Assembly (NCBI GenBank): GCA_023846275.1
Contig: JAIUJO010000147.1
Location: 1,063,471-1,127,470, forward strand
DNA from: Vanilla planifolia
Lineage: Eukaryota > Streptophyta > Magnoliopsida > Asparagales > Orchidaceae
Reading direction: 5' to 3'
Length of the DNA stretch: 64,000 bases
The translations under genes were made by a program, and so were the position numbers. How positions within the stretch are numbered: the first letter of the stretch is position 1; every line of letters begins with the position of its first letter. Under the pieces are notes generated by a model. It ran no database searches. It saw nothing but the letters and a program-made list of their open reading frames with translations, and was not told the origin of the DNA. Shown piece after piece: positions 37,105-49,400 of this stretch.

Positions 37105-40100
37105 TTTGAAGCAAAAATTCACTTCTCATTTCACTTTTATATTTTTTCTCACTTGGCTTTACTATACTACTTCAATTTAACTCATTTTAGTTATGTTATT
37201 TATTTAATACATTAATAAATAATAATTTTTTAATATTTATATTTATTTAAATTTATATTTCTTTCTAAATCTAGTTTTGGTTCTACAAAGATATAAAATT
37301 TACTTGGACTTGTCTCGATATTCTTTATCTAATTCAACATTCTTTTTTTATAATTTTAAATAATTTTTTCAAATTTTTTTACTCTTTCTGGGATAGTTTG
37401 ATTTTTCTCTAACTTGATGATTGATGACATTATACTAAGTCTATTTAGTATTTTGAAATGCATCTTTTCTTATATAATTTATCTAATTTCTTCATGTTTT
37501 TAACTTTTATTTCTATTTGTCATAGTGAAACTCAAATTTTCCTCTTGTGTAAACTATATATTGCTTCTATTTTGATATATTATATTATTTTTAACTTATC
37601 ATAATTTTAGCTTAAATATATATATTTACTACACTTTAAAATAATACTTTTTTATGATTTTGCTTATTTATATTTGTAATTTTAGTAATGTTACACAAGA
37701 TCCTATCAGAATGAAGTAAAAATAATTAGACTTATCTTAAATAATATTTCTAGTTTTTTAAGTATGAAATTTCATAGGTTTTGGGATGTTACACAAGATA
37801 TTTTAAGTTGTGCATTATTTCATGATTGAGGATGTCACATTTGATCTCTTTAGCACCTAAAAATGCAGCTTTCTTATAGAATTAAACTCATTTCTTTAAT
37901 TTATTTACTTTGATTTAGCCAAGTTATATATTAAAAATTTTTTATTTCAATTTTCATTCCTATTTATTTACTTTATTTTAAAAATGAATTAATTATTATT
38001 TATGCCTATCTATTATCGAAATTCATTGTAATTCAAAGGAATGTATTATTCAGATAAAAAAAGTTCATTTGGCTTATTTGGAGAAAATCTATCCAATTAG
38101 ATATTCATTAAAATATTTTTAAAAAATTAATTTTCTATATTTTTGGCATGCTTTGTGCAACTTTTTTAGTTGTAACTAGTTTGATAATCGAGAATGCTAT
38201 ACTCAATTTTCTTAACATCATGGAATGTAACTTTTCAATATAATTTACATCATTTATTGAAGTTTTTTTTAATTTTTATTTAGTTATGTTCCTATGTTAC
38301 TAAAGACTTCCCAAAGTGTGAAAATTACATTCCTTTAGTTTTGTTATATAAAATAATAATTATTTATTAGTTTGATATGGTTAAATAACATTAATTTGTC
38401 AAATTTCAACTAAAATGTAAATTTACTTAATAATACTATAGTAAGTTGTTGTTATTTATGCTTTTTTGATTTGGTTATTCGCAATAATTCTGAATAATGT
38501 CTGATCGAGAAAAAATAAACATCATTGAATTTTTCCAAAAAAGCTATATCTAATTAAATATTCTTTAAAATAATTTTAAATATTTTGTTTTGTAGTTTTT
38601 TCATATGGTATATGAGTTATTTTGATTTGTGGAGGATTTCATGGTAAATGATGTTGGACTTTATCTACAAAATATTATGGATTTTGACTTTAAAATAAAA
38701 GTTATCTTATTTCTTCCAATCTTTTGCATTGATCCATTATAATACTATACAATTCTAACTCTCTTATTGTGTGGTATTCTATCTTTTTTATTTGTTTTTA
38801 TTAAATTGTTAATTTATCTTATTTTTCATTTTAACATATTTATTGAATATATAAATAATAATAGATTATTATTAAAATATTATTTTGCTCTTTTTTACTT
38901 TAGTAATTTCTTATAATTTACTATCTAATTAAATGTTCATTTCTATGTTTTACAAACCTTTTTTGCAGTTTTATCAACTTATGAAACCTTTTAATTCAAA
39001 TAGGATATTAAGTTTGATCATGTAATGCATAATGCATTCAAAGTTTTTTCGATTTGCCTAAATTAATATGAATCTATAAATCTCTCATATTGTGACCTTT
39101 ACATCGCTTTGATTTAGCAATATTATCATGTTTCAATTTTACTTATTGCTACTTTAATTAAATTTTACATAATTTTGAAATACAAATTTATTATTATTTT
39201 TAGTTACTTTTGTAATTCATTGTTGTTCCAAAATAAGGTGCAGTGGCGAGAAACCAAAAGTTGTTCGGCACACATTGATGAGCCCCATCAAATTGAATAT
39301 TCCACTTCATATTTCTTAAAATTTTTTTATTTTTATGGATTTTTAGCTTATTTTATTAGATATTTCAATTTGCATCTAATGTTGTGATCAAGGACATTAA
39401 CCTTGATCTCTTTATTATGTAGTAGTGAAATTTTCTTATATACTATCTTATTTCATCAATTTTTTTGCTTTCATTTTTTTTGTTATTATTTAATTCTCAT
39501 TCTCATCTTGTGTGACCTACACATGCTTTGATTTAGTTAAATTACATTGCTTCAAATTATCTCATTTCATGTTTATATATATTAACTTGTTATTAAGACA
39601 ATAAGTTATTATTATATGTGCTTATTTACTTTAGCAACTTGTAGAAATTATAATGGTGTTTCTATCAAAACTAAGCAAAAATTCATTAAAGCTATCATGA
39701 TGACTTTCATCATATTAAATATTAATTTTTTTTTAATTTTTTAAATATTTTATTTTCTTTATTTTTAAAGTTCTTTACAAGAACTTTTAATTTGTACCTG
39801 ACTTGTCGATTGAAGATGTTACACTTGATCTACTTAACATATTGGAATGTAAATTTCTTATATAATTAATCTCATTTCTTAAAATGTTTTACGTTGATTT
39901 GATTATATTACTATTTAAATCTAACTTTTTTCATGTAGGTCTTACATATCTTTCATTTGATTATATCATTTTAGTCCAAGCTATCTTACTTTAGTTTAAA
40001 TATATGCATAGTTAATAATTAAATAATAATTTATTTTTTTAATATTTATTTACTTTAGAAATTCACAGTACCATTGAATGAGGTTCAATTGAGACAAAAA

Positions 40101-40688
40101 ATATTATTAGACTTGTCTCGATGAGCTCCAACTAACTAAATAGCTTTTTATATTTTACATATTTTATTTTTAATGATTTGGGAATGCTTTATTAGGCATT
40201 TTGATTCATATATGAATTGACAATGAAGAATCTCACACTCAATGTTTTTGGTATATTGGAACATATATGTTTTGTACATTTTTTTTCTTATTCCTTTAAA
40301 TGTTGCACCATAATTTGGTTATATTAAAATAAAACTCTAACTCTATATTCTCATCGCTTTTACATTAGTAAGGTTTTCTTATACTATATTACAAAACGTT
40401 TTCACGTTTTTGTAGAAATGTATTTCTACTTAATATTAAAGAAATAATTGGTTATTATTTATTCTTATTTATTTTTGTAATTTGTAGTTATTTCAAATGA
40501 TATCTAATAGAGATGAAATCAAATCTGTTAGAGTCATTAGACCTCATTGAGCTACATTGAATTAAATATTTATTTTTATATTTTCAAATTCTTTTAGGTT
40601 TCGACATTCTTTAAAAGTTACTTTGAACCTTAAATGATTTAGTAGCTAAGGGTGTAACACTCGATAGCCTTAATATTTTTCAATGCAA

Positions 40689-40693
40689 CTTTC
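40689..40693 (+). repeat. Target-site duplication, left copy (CTTTC)
   Basis: The satellite box ggaatgcaactttc is interrupted directly after CTTTC by the 5' LTR. The right partner is CTTTA at 46,455-46,459, followed by tcatacaattt, which is the normal continuation of the monomer. Four of five bases agree. In copy B the equivalents are CTTTC (56,422-56,426) and CTTCA (62,291-62,295). The shared core CTTT supports a 5-bp duplication made at insertion. Confidence 0.7.
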
Positions 40694-42650
40694 GCTTAGG
40701 TTGCCTTTGTATTTGATGAGTTAAACACTAAATACTTTGCATTTTTTTTCTAATGGGCTTTTTTAGTGTGAATCAAGTCAACTAGTAAAGAATAAGCCAT
40801 ACATTTTTAAAGATGGTGAAATAGTGGCCTTCAAAGTACTTTCGAGTGTTCAGCAAGCATCAGGTATTTAAGGCATGCCCATCAAATTTGAAAATGTTTT
40901 CTTTTATAATGGAATATAATATTAGCTTGTTGATTATTAATCATAAGGTGTACTTCTTTATCTTAATACTTTCAAATGCCATTTGCATAATTCCATGATA
41001 TTGGAAACGTATGATTCCATTATTAAATCCTCTAAACTTTTGAAACCCTACATAACTATAAAAAGATTTTCAATCCTTTCCTTGATTTAAGAAACATATA
41101 GTATTCCACTTCTCAAATGCTTAATCTTTTCTTATTAAGTTCTACTTAGGCATACTAGTCAAATTCTATATTTGGATAATTGTTAAACTTTATTTAAATT
41201 AATTTGTTTTTTAAAATTTCATAATGAAAAAGTAAAAACTATCTTAAGGCACATCGTAAGCATGTTCCAAGTTCAAAGCTTTTAGGCCAAGGAAGCTCGA
41301 ATAGGTACTCACAAAGATTGGGTTAAGAGGCTGCTAGAAATAAGTCGGGTGCTGTTTAATCATGGCCATTAGGCATCCTAAAATTGCCATACTAAACTTG
41401 TAGGCATATGATTAACCTAGGTGGTAAAATCTGAATACCACTTGGGGGGAGCTAACCCTCTGGCTTGACTACATTATCATCCCATGAAAAGATAATACAA
41501 AGATCAAAACTATAACACCACCTAAGAATGGGAAAAAATCCCTTTACTGTGTAATTTCTTGAGGCATCAGTACTTTCTCCTATCTGATCTCTAATTCAAA
41601 GACTACAAATAGGCCCACCTAAAATTTTTACTTCTATCCTTTGACTAGATGACAAAGACCATGATCAAGTTAATCATATTACATTAATTTGTTTCCTTTT
41701 TTGAATTATCTATCCTTGAATCAGTTGGCCAAGATCTATCCTTTTTTAATCCTTTAGTTATGATTGATATTTCCACTATCATTCATTAAGCGAAGGAACC
41801 AGAACTCATCCTACTTCATTAGATGGATTAGATCTAATTTGTTTTGAACCAACCTTCTACAACTCATTTGCTTTTATAACCCTTGATCTAACAAACTAGA
41901 ACATCTTTGCCAGATATAACCACATCGCTTGATCCATCCAACAACACATTGGCTACTTGTTATTTGTGTAGTTTCATTTGCCATTTTGGAGGAAATACTA
42001 TAATTTATTTAGAAAATATTTTTAGGTTATCTGTCAAAAGCTTTCGAAATGGCTTCTCCCTTATTTTCTGATGGTTACGACAAATATTTTTCTTTATAAA
42101 CATATCTTGATGGAAAATACTATTGAACGTGGATAAGATTTTAAGATTTTAAAGAAATGTTGTATCATATTCTACTCGTAGAAATTCTCCTGGTCCGACT
42201 AGTGACTTTGTGGTACAAAGAATTACAAATTCATCCAATTAAGTCTCAACACTTGAAGCTTTTATTTTCTCAGTTATCTTCATAATGTTGAGTTGCTTAC
42301 CACTTTTTGAACTCTACAACTATAAGAAATATTATATGCTTTTATCAAAAATTTATTTCATGATCCATTTTTCTTTTCCCCTTAGGTTGGCCAACCCCTC
42401 GCTTGTAAAATTGTATTTATGAATTATTATAACAATAAATTTTGCTTTTCTGCAAAGAAAAAAATTATATTTATAAAGACTTTTTAGACAAAAAATTCCA
42501 TTCAAAAATAAGAAAATTATTTTAAACCACAAATTTATATAACTATAAATTATGCTTTTCTACAAAGTCAAAATTATATTTATAAAGACTTTTTGAACAA
42601 TAAATTCAATTCAAAAATAAGAAATTATTTGAAAACACCCAATTGACCCA
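40694..42650 (+). repeat. 5' LTR of element A (3' end deleted)
   Basis: The LTR starts with GC-TTAGGTTGCC where the 3' LTR of copy B has TG-TTAGGTTACCC, so the canonical TG has decayed to GC. Shared landmarks with the 3' LTR include aagcttttaggccaagg (41,277; 44,829 as agctcttgggccaagc), catcatcccatgaaa (about 41,473-41,488; 45,084-45,100) and ccttgatttaagaaacata (41,081; 44,615 region). The end with the cccaattgacccacctctt stretch (about 42,638-42,656) is followed directly by leader sequence. Compared with copy B, about 110 bases containing the LTR terminus and primer-binding site have been deleted. Confidence 0.8.
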
Positions 42651-42775
42651 CCTCTTAATTCTTTTGTTTAATTTAATTAATTTTTATTTTTATTGAATAT
42701 AAATTTTAATTATTGTCTCTTCATGTTTTATTCTTATCAAAATAATTATGTTTTTTAATTTGTTTGTTTATCAAT

Positions 42776-43720
42776 ATGAGTATGCCCAAGATTGATATTT
42801 GTGTATAATTAAAGGAAGGTTTTTCTCTTATCCATCCTGCATTATTCAAGAGTAAACTTTTTTATTGGAAAAATAGAGTTAGAATTTTTTATCAAACCTT
42901 ACTTTGAACTATGGGAAATGAATATCAAACATTGTGATTTACCTAAAGATTCGTGCATTGAAGAGATCAATTTTGATTGTGAATTTACTTGCAACAATAT
43001 AAGAATGCCATAATTAAATGATAGAGTAGTTAACAACCATCATTATAGGAACCACTTGGTAAATTTAATCCAACTCTAAATTTACATATAGCACATTAAG
43101 TTGAGAAATGTTAGAAGTAAATTTTTATGGAACTTTATACAAAAAAAATTCTTACTCTTGATTATGAGGTCTTTTGAATGAATTTGAGAAAAATAATATA
43201 GAAAATGTTTATGTAACTTTCAAATATTCAAGGTCATAAATAAACTAATATTAGATGAGTTACTTGGAGAATTATTGATGATAAAGATTGAGATGAGCAA
43301 AAGAGTCGAAGAGGAGGCTTCTAGAAGCTAGCTAAAGAAAGAAGCAAGGAAAGAACCATTCACATTCAGACCAACCAAACATGATTGGATGCGACATCCA
43401 TCTCTTCAATTGATTTAGAAGAGGTGGTAAATTTTCATGTTAAAGACTGGGTTGGACATTTGGACAAAACTTTTGTAAATAGAAATTGATAAAAGAAAAA
43501 AAAGGAAATGAAGAAGGTGCCATAATCTTATGAATGTGGTTAAACCAACTATTTTATACCAAAAAGTCCAAAACATGATGACAACAAAAGCAAGCAAGAT
43601 AAAAAAGAAGAGATTATAAAAGAAGAACCTTTCCAGGGTACTTCAAGTACATCAAAAGACTTTGATGCTTCAACTACAAAAGTAAGGTGGTTGGAATGGC
43701 TCTTCCATGGCAAAGAATGA
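42776..43720 (+). pseudogene. gag: Decayed copia-like gag, copy A
   Basis: The start MSMPKIDICV (ATG at 42,776) is followed after a stop by EGFSLIHPALF and FYWKNRVRIF, the usual N-terminal gag pattern of plant copia elements. After a gap the C-terminal gag domain appears as INKLILDELLGELLMIKIEM (about 43,235-43,295). A zinc knuckle follows at 43,526-43,567, reading SYECG-stop-TNYFIPKS. In the Cx2Cx4Hx4C pattern the first Cys is Ser, His is Tyr and the last Cys is Ser, and only the second Cys (43,535-43,537) remains. The reading ends in KVRWLEWLFHGKE and TGA at 43,720. Stops and frameshifts make it non-functional. Confidence 0.8.
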
Positions 43721-44215
43721 TAAATCAAGTACATGTAGGGAAGAAGAAGGGACAAGAACAACTATTCACCTCATGAAATTTTTAAGAATAATTTCATAGA
43801 ATTTTTTAATGCTTTAATCTCTATAATCTCCACATATAAAATGTAGAAAAACATTTATAAAAAATTGAACTTCTAAACTTCATCAAGAAAGAAGTTGAGA
43901 AAAAAATATAAAAATACTTCAAGTTTGTGGTAAAAATTAATACATTGATTATTTGAATTTCTTCTTTCAAAAAGAAAATTTGTAATTCAAAAGTAAATTT
44001 TTTTTCTTGACGATGCAAAAATTTCTAATGCTTCACATGTTTATTTTTTTGGACATAAAAATAAATCTTCTTTTGAGCACAAGCATAAAGTTTTACCTAC
44101 TACATGTTTTTATTATTGTAGAAAAGGCCATATAATTAAATAATAGAGAAGTTAATGTAAAGTGTTGGGAAAAGAAGGAGATTTTTTTTCTAAATATTTA
44201 TATCATGCCACCATC

Positions 44216-44227
44216 AAAAGGTGGAGA
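44216..44227 (+). other. Polypurine tract, element A
   Basis: The stretch aaaaggtggaga immediately precedes the 3' LTR start (TA-TTAGGTTACCC at 44,229, where copy B keeps TG). Position and composition match the plus-strand primer site of LTR retrotransposons. Copy B has the same tract at 60,050-60,061. Confidence 0.8.
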
Positions 44228-44228
44228 T

Positions 44229-46454
44229 TATTAGGTTACCCTTTTTTTTATTGAGTCAAGCTTTATATTTTTAGTATTATTTTTTAAAGGGCTTGTTTAC
44301 TAAGAAACAAGTTTAATTATAAGGAAAAAACCATTCATTATTAACGACTATCAATAAGTGATCTTCAAACTGCTTTGGATAATTAGGTAAACTTCAAAAT
44401 TTGAAGGCATGCACATTATATTTGAAATGGTCTTATTTATATTATGAAACAAAATGTTATTTTATTGATTATTTGTCACAAGGTATATTAATCTATTCAA
44501 ATCCCTTCAAATATGACTTGAACTATTCCTTGATCATGGAAACATGAGATTCCATATTCAAACCAATTAATCTTTTGAAAACCTACTTAATCATCAAAAT
44601 ATTTTCAATCTATTTCTTGATTTAAGGAGCATATGAGATTCCATTATTGAATCTTTTAGTCCTTTTTCAAGGTTAAATCCTACACATTCATCTATTCCAA
44701 ACTTCATGGTAAGTCAATTGTTAAACTTTTTAAAATTATTTAAACAATTAATTTCTATGAATTTTTCACAATTAAAAATACAAAACATTATCTTAAGCCA
44801 CTTCCCAGGTATGTGCTCAAATGCAAAGCTCTTGGGCCAAGCAAGCTTGAATTGGTATTCTTAAACATTATCTCATTAAACATGAGGAAAGAATTCCAGT
44901 TGAGCCTGATCTTTGCCACTATGCATTCTAAACCTAACCAGGGTATGGCAAAGGTCCATGCTTGACTAATCAGGTACGCAAATTGGTCAAACCGTTTACG
45001 TTGATAAACTTACGAAGATACGAGTGGCTAGAGTGGTGAAATACCAAGAGCACAAGGCAGGAGTCAGCCCCATCATTTAGCTTGCATTATCATCCCATGA
45101 AAGATATTAAAAAGTGAAAAACTTTCTCATCACCTACAATATGGGACCAAGTTGTTTACGATCTCAACACCTAAATTCTAGACAAATTCTCCCATCTAAT
45201 CCTTGATGAGTTAGCTATAACCATGCTTCCTGTAAGCTTTGCTTTGATGCTCTAACAAAAAAAGGAAGATCACATCCAACTTAATTAGATAGGCCAAATA
45301 GTTTCCTTCTTTTGACATATCTATCCTTGAATAAAATATCTTAAGCCATTCCATTTTGAAGCCTACAGTTGATATTATTCCTACTTTTACCATTGATTAA
45401 TCAAACAATCCAAAACTCTTTCAACTTGATGGGATGACATAGATCTAATCCATGTTGATTTTATCATCTATAGCTCACCATCTTTCATAGCCCTTGAACT
45501 GATGATCTTGAACATCTTGAGCCAGATCCAATCGCACCCATCAATCTCTTTTAATAGTTAATTAACTAGCTATTATTTGATTCATTATGTTAACCATTTT
45601 GAAAGAAGAATTATAACCATTAATAATAAAAATATTTTAGCTCTTTGGTAGCAACTTTTAAGAAATTTTTTGAATTTTACTATGTATGACAAAACAATTT
45701 CTATGTAATCTTAACATATATACATGAAATGACTAAAGAACCTAAAGAAGAGTTTAAGATGCAACCTTACTCTTCGATCATAACATTATTTGAGTAGCAC
45801 TTACAGCTAACTATTACCCAAAATTCCAAATTCTTCAATCTATGCCTAATTCTTCTAGGCTTTCATTTCCTTAATTTTCTTTACAATTTTGACCTCTTCA
45901 TCCATTTTTCTATTCATCATCAAGTATGAGAAATCATATACATTTTATTGGAAATTTATTTCTTCTTATAGTTTTGTATTCCTTTTTGTTGGGTGGGCTA
46001 ACATTTGTGGATGCCAAAGATCGGTTTGATCTCTTACAAAACTTAGTTGGCTTGAGCTAATAACATCCCACTATATAGTTGAATCTTCAAAAACAAATAA
46101 GTTGGAGGCATACCAGAAGGAAAACCCTCAAGTACCTTAGAGATGAATTATTATAAAAAACGTTAAGTTGTAGCTATTTAGTAATGGAGCATTTTTAGAC
46201 TTTGGTTTGGATTGTTCATATAGCTTTTAGTTTGAAAAGAACCACCTACAATATTTTGATGTACCATTTCAACTTTATTTCCATTTTCCTTAGTAAAGAA
46301 TTATGACTTAATATATTTATAAATTAAGGTTTACTATAAATATATAAAATTTTAGAAAACAATTAAAAATAAATCTATAAAAAATATGCAAAATTATTTC
46401 AAAACACATAATTCACCCTACTATTTAAAAATTTAAGATACTTATTTTACTTCA
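44229..46454 (+). repeat. 3' LTR of element A
   Basis: The LTR begins TATTAGGTTACCC and ends ...ttttacttCA at 46,454, followed by the CTTTA target-site copy and resumed satellite. The start has lost the TG by one substitution. It is collinear with the 5' LTR but differs by many substitutions and indels. It matches the 3' LTR of copy B much more closely, for example in the cctttttgttgggtgggc stretch at 45,981 and 61,817. An aacacataattcaccc stretch near its end is the counterpart of acccaattgaccc in the 5' LTR. Confidence 0.85.
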
Positions 46455-49400
46455 CTTTATCATACAATTTGTTTTGTTTCTATAAATTGTCATTCTTATT
46501 TCATTATATTACTATGAAATTCTAAATCACATCTCATGTGACCTTTACATTGCTATAATTTTGTGACATTATGCTACTTCAATTTGTCCCATTTAAATGT
46601 CAATGCATATTTACTTATTATTAAAGGAAAATTTTCTTATTATTTATGCTTGTTTATTGTACTTATTCCATATAATTACAAATGAGGCTATCCATGATGA
46701 AACAAAAGTTGTTGTACTTGTCTCGATGAGCTCCTTGTTATAGAGCTTATCTTATTCTTTAAATATTTGAATTTGATTTTCTTCTATTACTATAGCACTT
46801 TTATAATCCTCTCAAGTGTCCTTTTACATCTTTGTCTATTGCTTATATTACCTTGATTAAATTTATCTTATTTTAGTTTTATTGCATTTTTACATGACAT
46901 TAAAATAACATAGTATTATTATTTATGCCTTCTCACATTAGTAATTAGTCAAAATTTCAAACAAGGTACAATGGAGATAATAAATGTCCTTGAACACATA
47001 TTGACAAGCTTTATACAAATAAGTATTTTTTAAAATTTTTCTAAATATTTTATTTTCTATGGTTTTTGCCTTCTTTATGAGAAATTTTGGTTAAAACATA
47101 ATTTGAAGATTGATGACATTGCACTCTATCTCCTTAGCATTCTAAATATAGTTTTCCTAGATACTTTCTCATTTTTTAAACTTTTTTACTTTGATTTAGT
47201 CATACTACTAAAGGACTTCAACTCCTCCATGTGAACTTTAGATTGCTTTTATTTAGTTATACTATATTACTTTAATTTATTTTATTTTATATTTTTGTTA
47301 ATTATTTTATTATTGATGTAATAATTTGTAATTATTTATACTTATATAATTTTTAAATTTTTAGTATTTCAAAATAAGCACTAATTGAGTCGAAATAAAA
47401 ATCCTCGAGCTTGTTTCAATAAGCTCTATTTAATTAAATATTCGCATTTATATTTTTAAACAATATTCTTTAGGGTTTTGTTCTATCTTATGGTCATTTT
47501 GATTTGTACATGATTTGAAGATTAAGGATGTTATGCTTGATCACTTTAGTAACTACGAATGTACCTTTCTCGTGAAATTTCTTGCATTTCATGAAATTTT
47601 CATTATATTACTAAATCCTTTCTTGAGTGACCTTACATTGCATTGATTTGTTTATGTTACATTACCTCACGTTATCTTTTTTCTTTAATATATATTTACC
47701 TCACAATAAATCTAAATGACGTTTTATCGAGATGAAAAAACTTCATTCAACTTGTCCTAAGAAGCTTAATCAAATTACATATTAATTTTTATTTTGTTAA
47801 GTATTTTATTTTTGTTAATCTTGATAGGCTTTGCAAGACATTTTGATTCATTCACGAATTGACCATTAGGGAAGTTATGCTTGATCTCCTTAACACTTTG
47901 GTATGCCACTTTATTAAATAAATTATCCCAACTTTTCAAATTTCCCTCTTTGATTTTACTTAACACTATAAAACTCAAATTCTACTCTCGTATGACAATT
48001 ATATCATTTTAATTTAGTTATATTGCATTGCTTCAAGTTTCTAAATTTAGCTTTATTATATTTATACTAAAAATTAAAATAATAATTTATCATAACTTAT
48101 GCTGAGTTAATTAAAAATTTCACAGTAATTCGAAATGAGAACCTACTGAAATATTTCATTATATATGTTTAAAAATTTTATTTTTTAAGGTTTTTTAAAT
48201 CCTAATTAGTTATTTTAATTTGTACCTAATTTTTTCAATAATGATATTACACTCGTTCTCCTTTGTGTATTGGAATTCAACTTTCCTATGGATTTATTCA
48301 TTGATACATTTTTAAATGTTTTATTTTCTTGAGCTTTGGTATCTTTTACGAAAAATTTTTATTTTCAATTTGATGATTAAGGATATTTTTTAATCTTCAT
48401 AGTACCTCAGAATATAACTTTCCTATACAATTTATCTAATGCTTTCAAAAATTTTATTTCAATTTAGTTATATTATTATCAAACTATATTTCTTCTCTCA
48501 TATAACTTTTATATAACATTGATATAGTTAGATTACATTACTTTATTTCGTCTAACCTAGCTTTAATACAAATTTAGTCAATGTTCAAACAATAATTTCA
48601 TGTTATTTAATCTTATTTATTTTAAGAATTTAAATTAATCTTAAATGATGTATGATAAGAATTAAGCAAATGTTGATTGATTATTGTTGATGAGCTCTAT
48701 CCAATTAAATACTCATTTATACATATTTTTTAAAATATTTTATTTTCTATAGTTTTGACACACTTTATGAGATATTTTGATTTGCATCTAACTTAATAGT
48801 TAAGAATGTTGAACTCGATCTCTTTTTTAACTTTGAGTAATCCTTCCTAGAAATATCTATATTTTTCTCCAATTTGCTCTCTTTTATTTCCTCATGTAAA
48901 TTTAAATCTCTCCTCAATAGATCTCCATATCGTTTTGATTTTGTTATATTACATTGCTTCAACTTATCTCATTTTAGCTTTCATATATAAATATATATAT
49001 ATATACACTAAAATTAATATTTATTGATGCAAAGTTTTTATTTTAGTAACTCTAAACCATCTGTGTTAAAGACTGAGCAAATTTTTTCTGCTCATCTCAA
49101 ATAGATTTATCATATTTAATATTTATTTCCATGTTTTTCAATATTTTATTTTTGTTATTTTTTATATGCATTATACAACATTTTGATTGTGCCTAATTCG
49201 ATGAGGAAGGATGTTACATTTTCTCTTCTTTGCACATTGGAATGGAACATTCATGTCCAATTTATATCAATTGCTTTAATTTTTTGTTCTAAATTTGATA
49301 TACTACTAGTAAAATAAAAAACTCAACTCATCTAAGAATTACATCACTTCAATTTTTATATATTACACTATTTTAGTTTTTTTTTCAAATTTAAAATACA

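Larger units (their letters stand above)
28801..40693 (+). repeat. Satellite array, main + orientation block
   Basis: Roughly 29 tandem monomers are present, recognisable by ordered boxes rather than by high identity. These are gatgttacactcgatctcc, then ttggaatgcaacttt, then gatttagttatattacta, then tgtgacctttacat, then a second gatttagttatattacat, then tatatatttacttaatatt, then a ctaatcgagatgaaac box, then CTCATCTCGATGAGCTC, then a taaatattttattttct stretch and catgctttatgagacat. The first box occurs near 29,361, 29,744, 30,154, 30,509, 30,927, 31,337 and 31,753, giving steps of 355-418. The best-preserved copies include 30,509, 34,730 and 39,815. No protein is encoded. The block ends where the LTR element is inserted. 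Confidence 0.85.
40694..46454 (+). mobile_element. Gag-only LTR retrotransposon, copy A (non-autonomous, copia-like)
   Basis: The element is about 5.76 kb long: 5' LTR 40,694 to about 42,650, internal region about 42,651-44,228, and 3' LTR 44,229-46,454. It interrupts a satellite monomer with a CTTT-core target-site duplication. The internal region is only about 1.6 kb and carries a decayed gag. Protease, integrase, reverse transcriptase and RNase H are absent, so it is a LARD-like non-autonomous derivative that would have needed enzymes in trans. The gag features point to the Ty1/copia group. The two LTRs are strongly diverged, so the insertion is old. The same insertion exists in copy B at 56,427-62,290. 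Confidence 0.85.
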
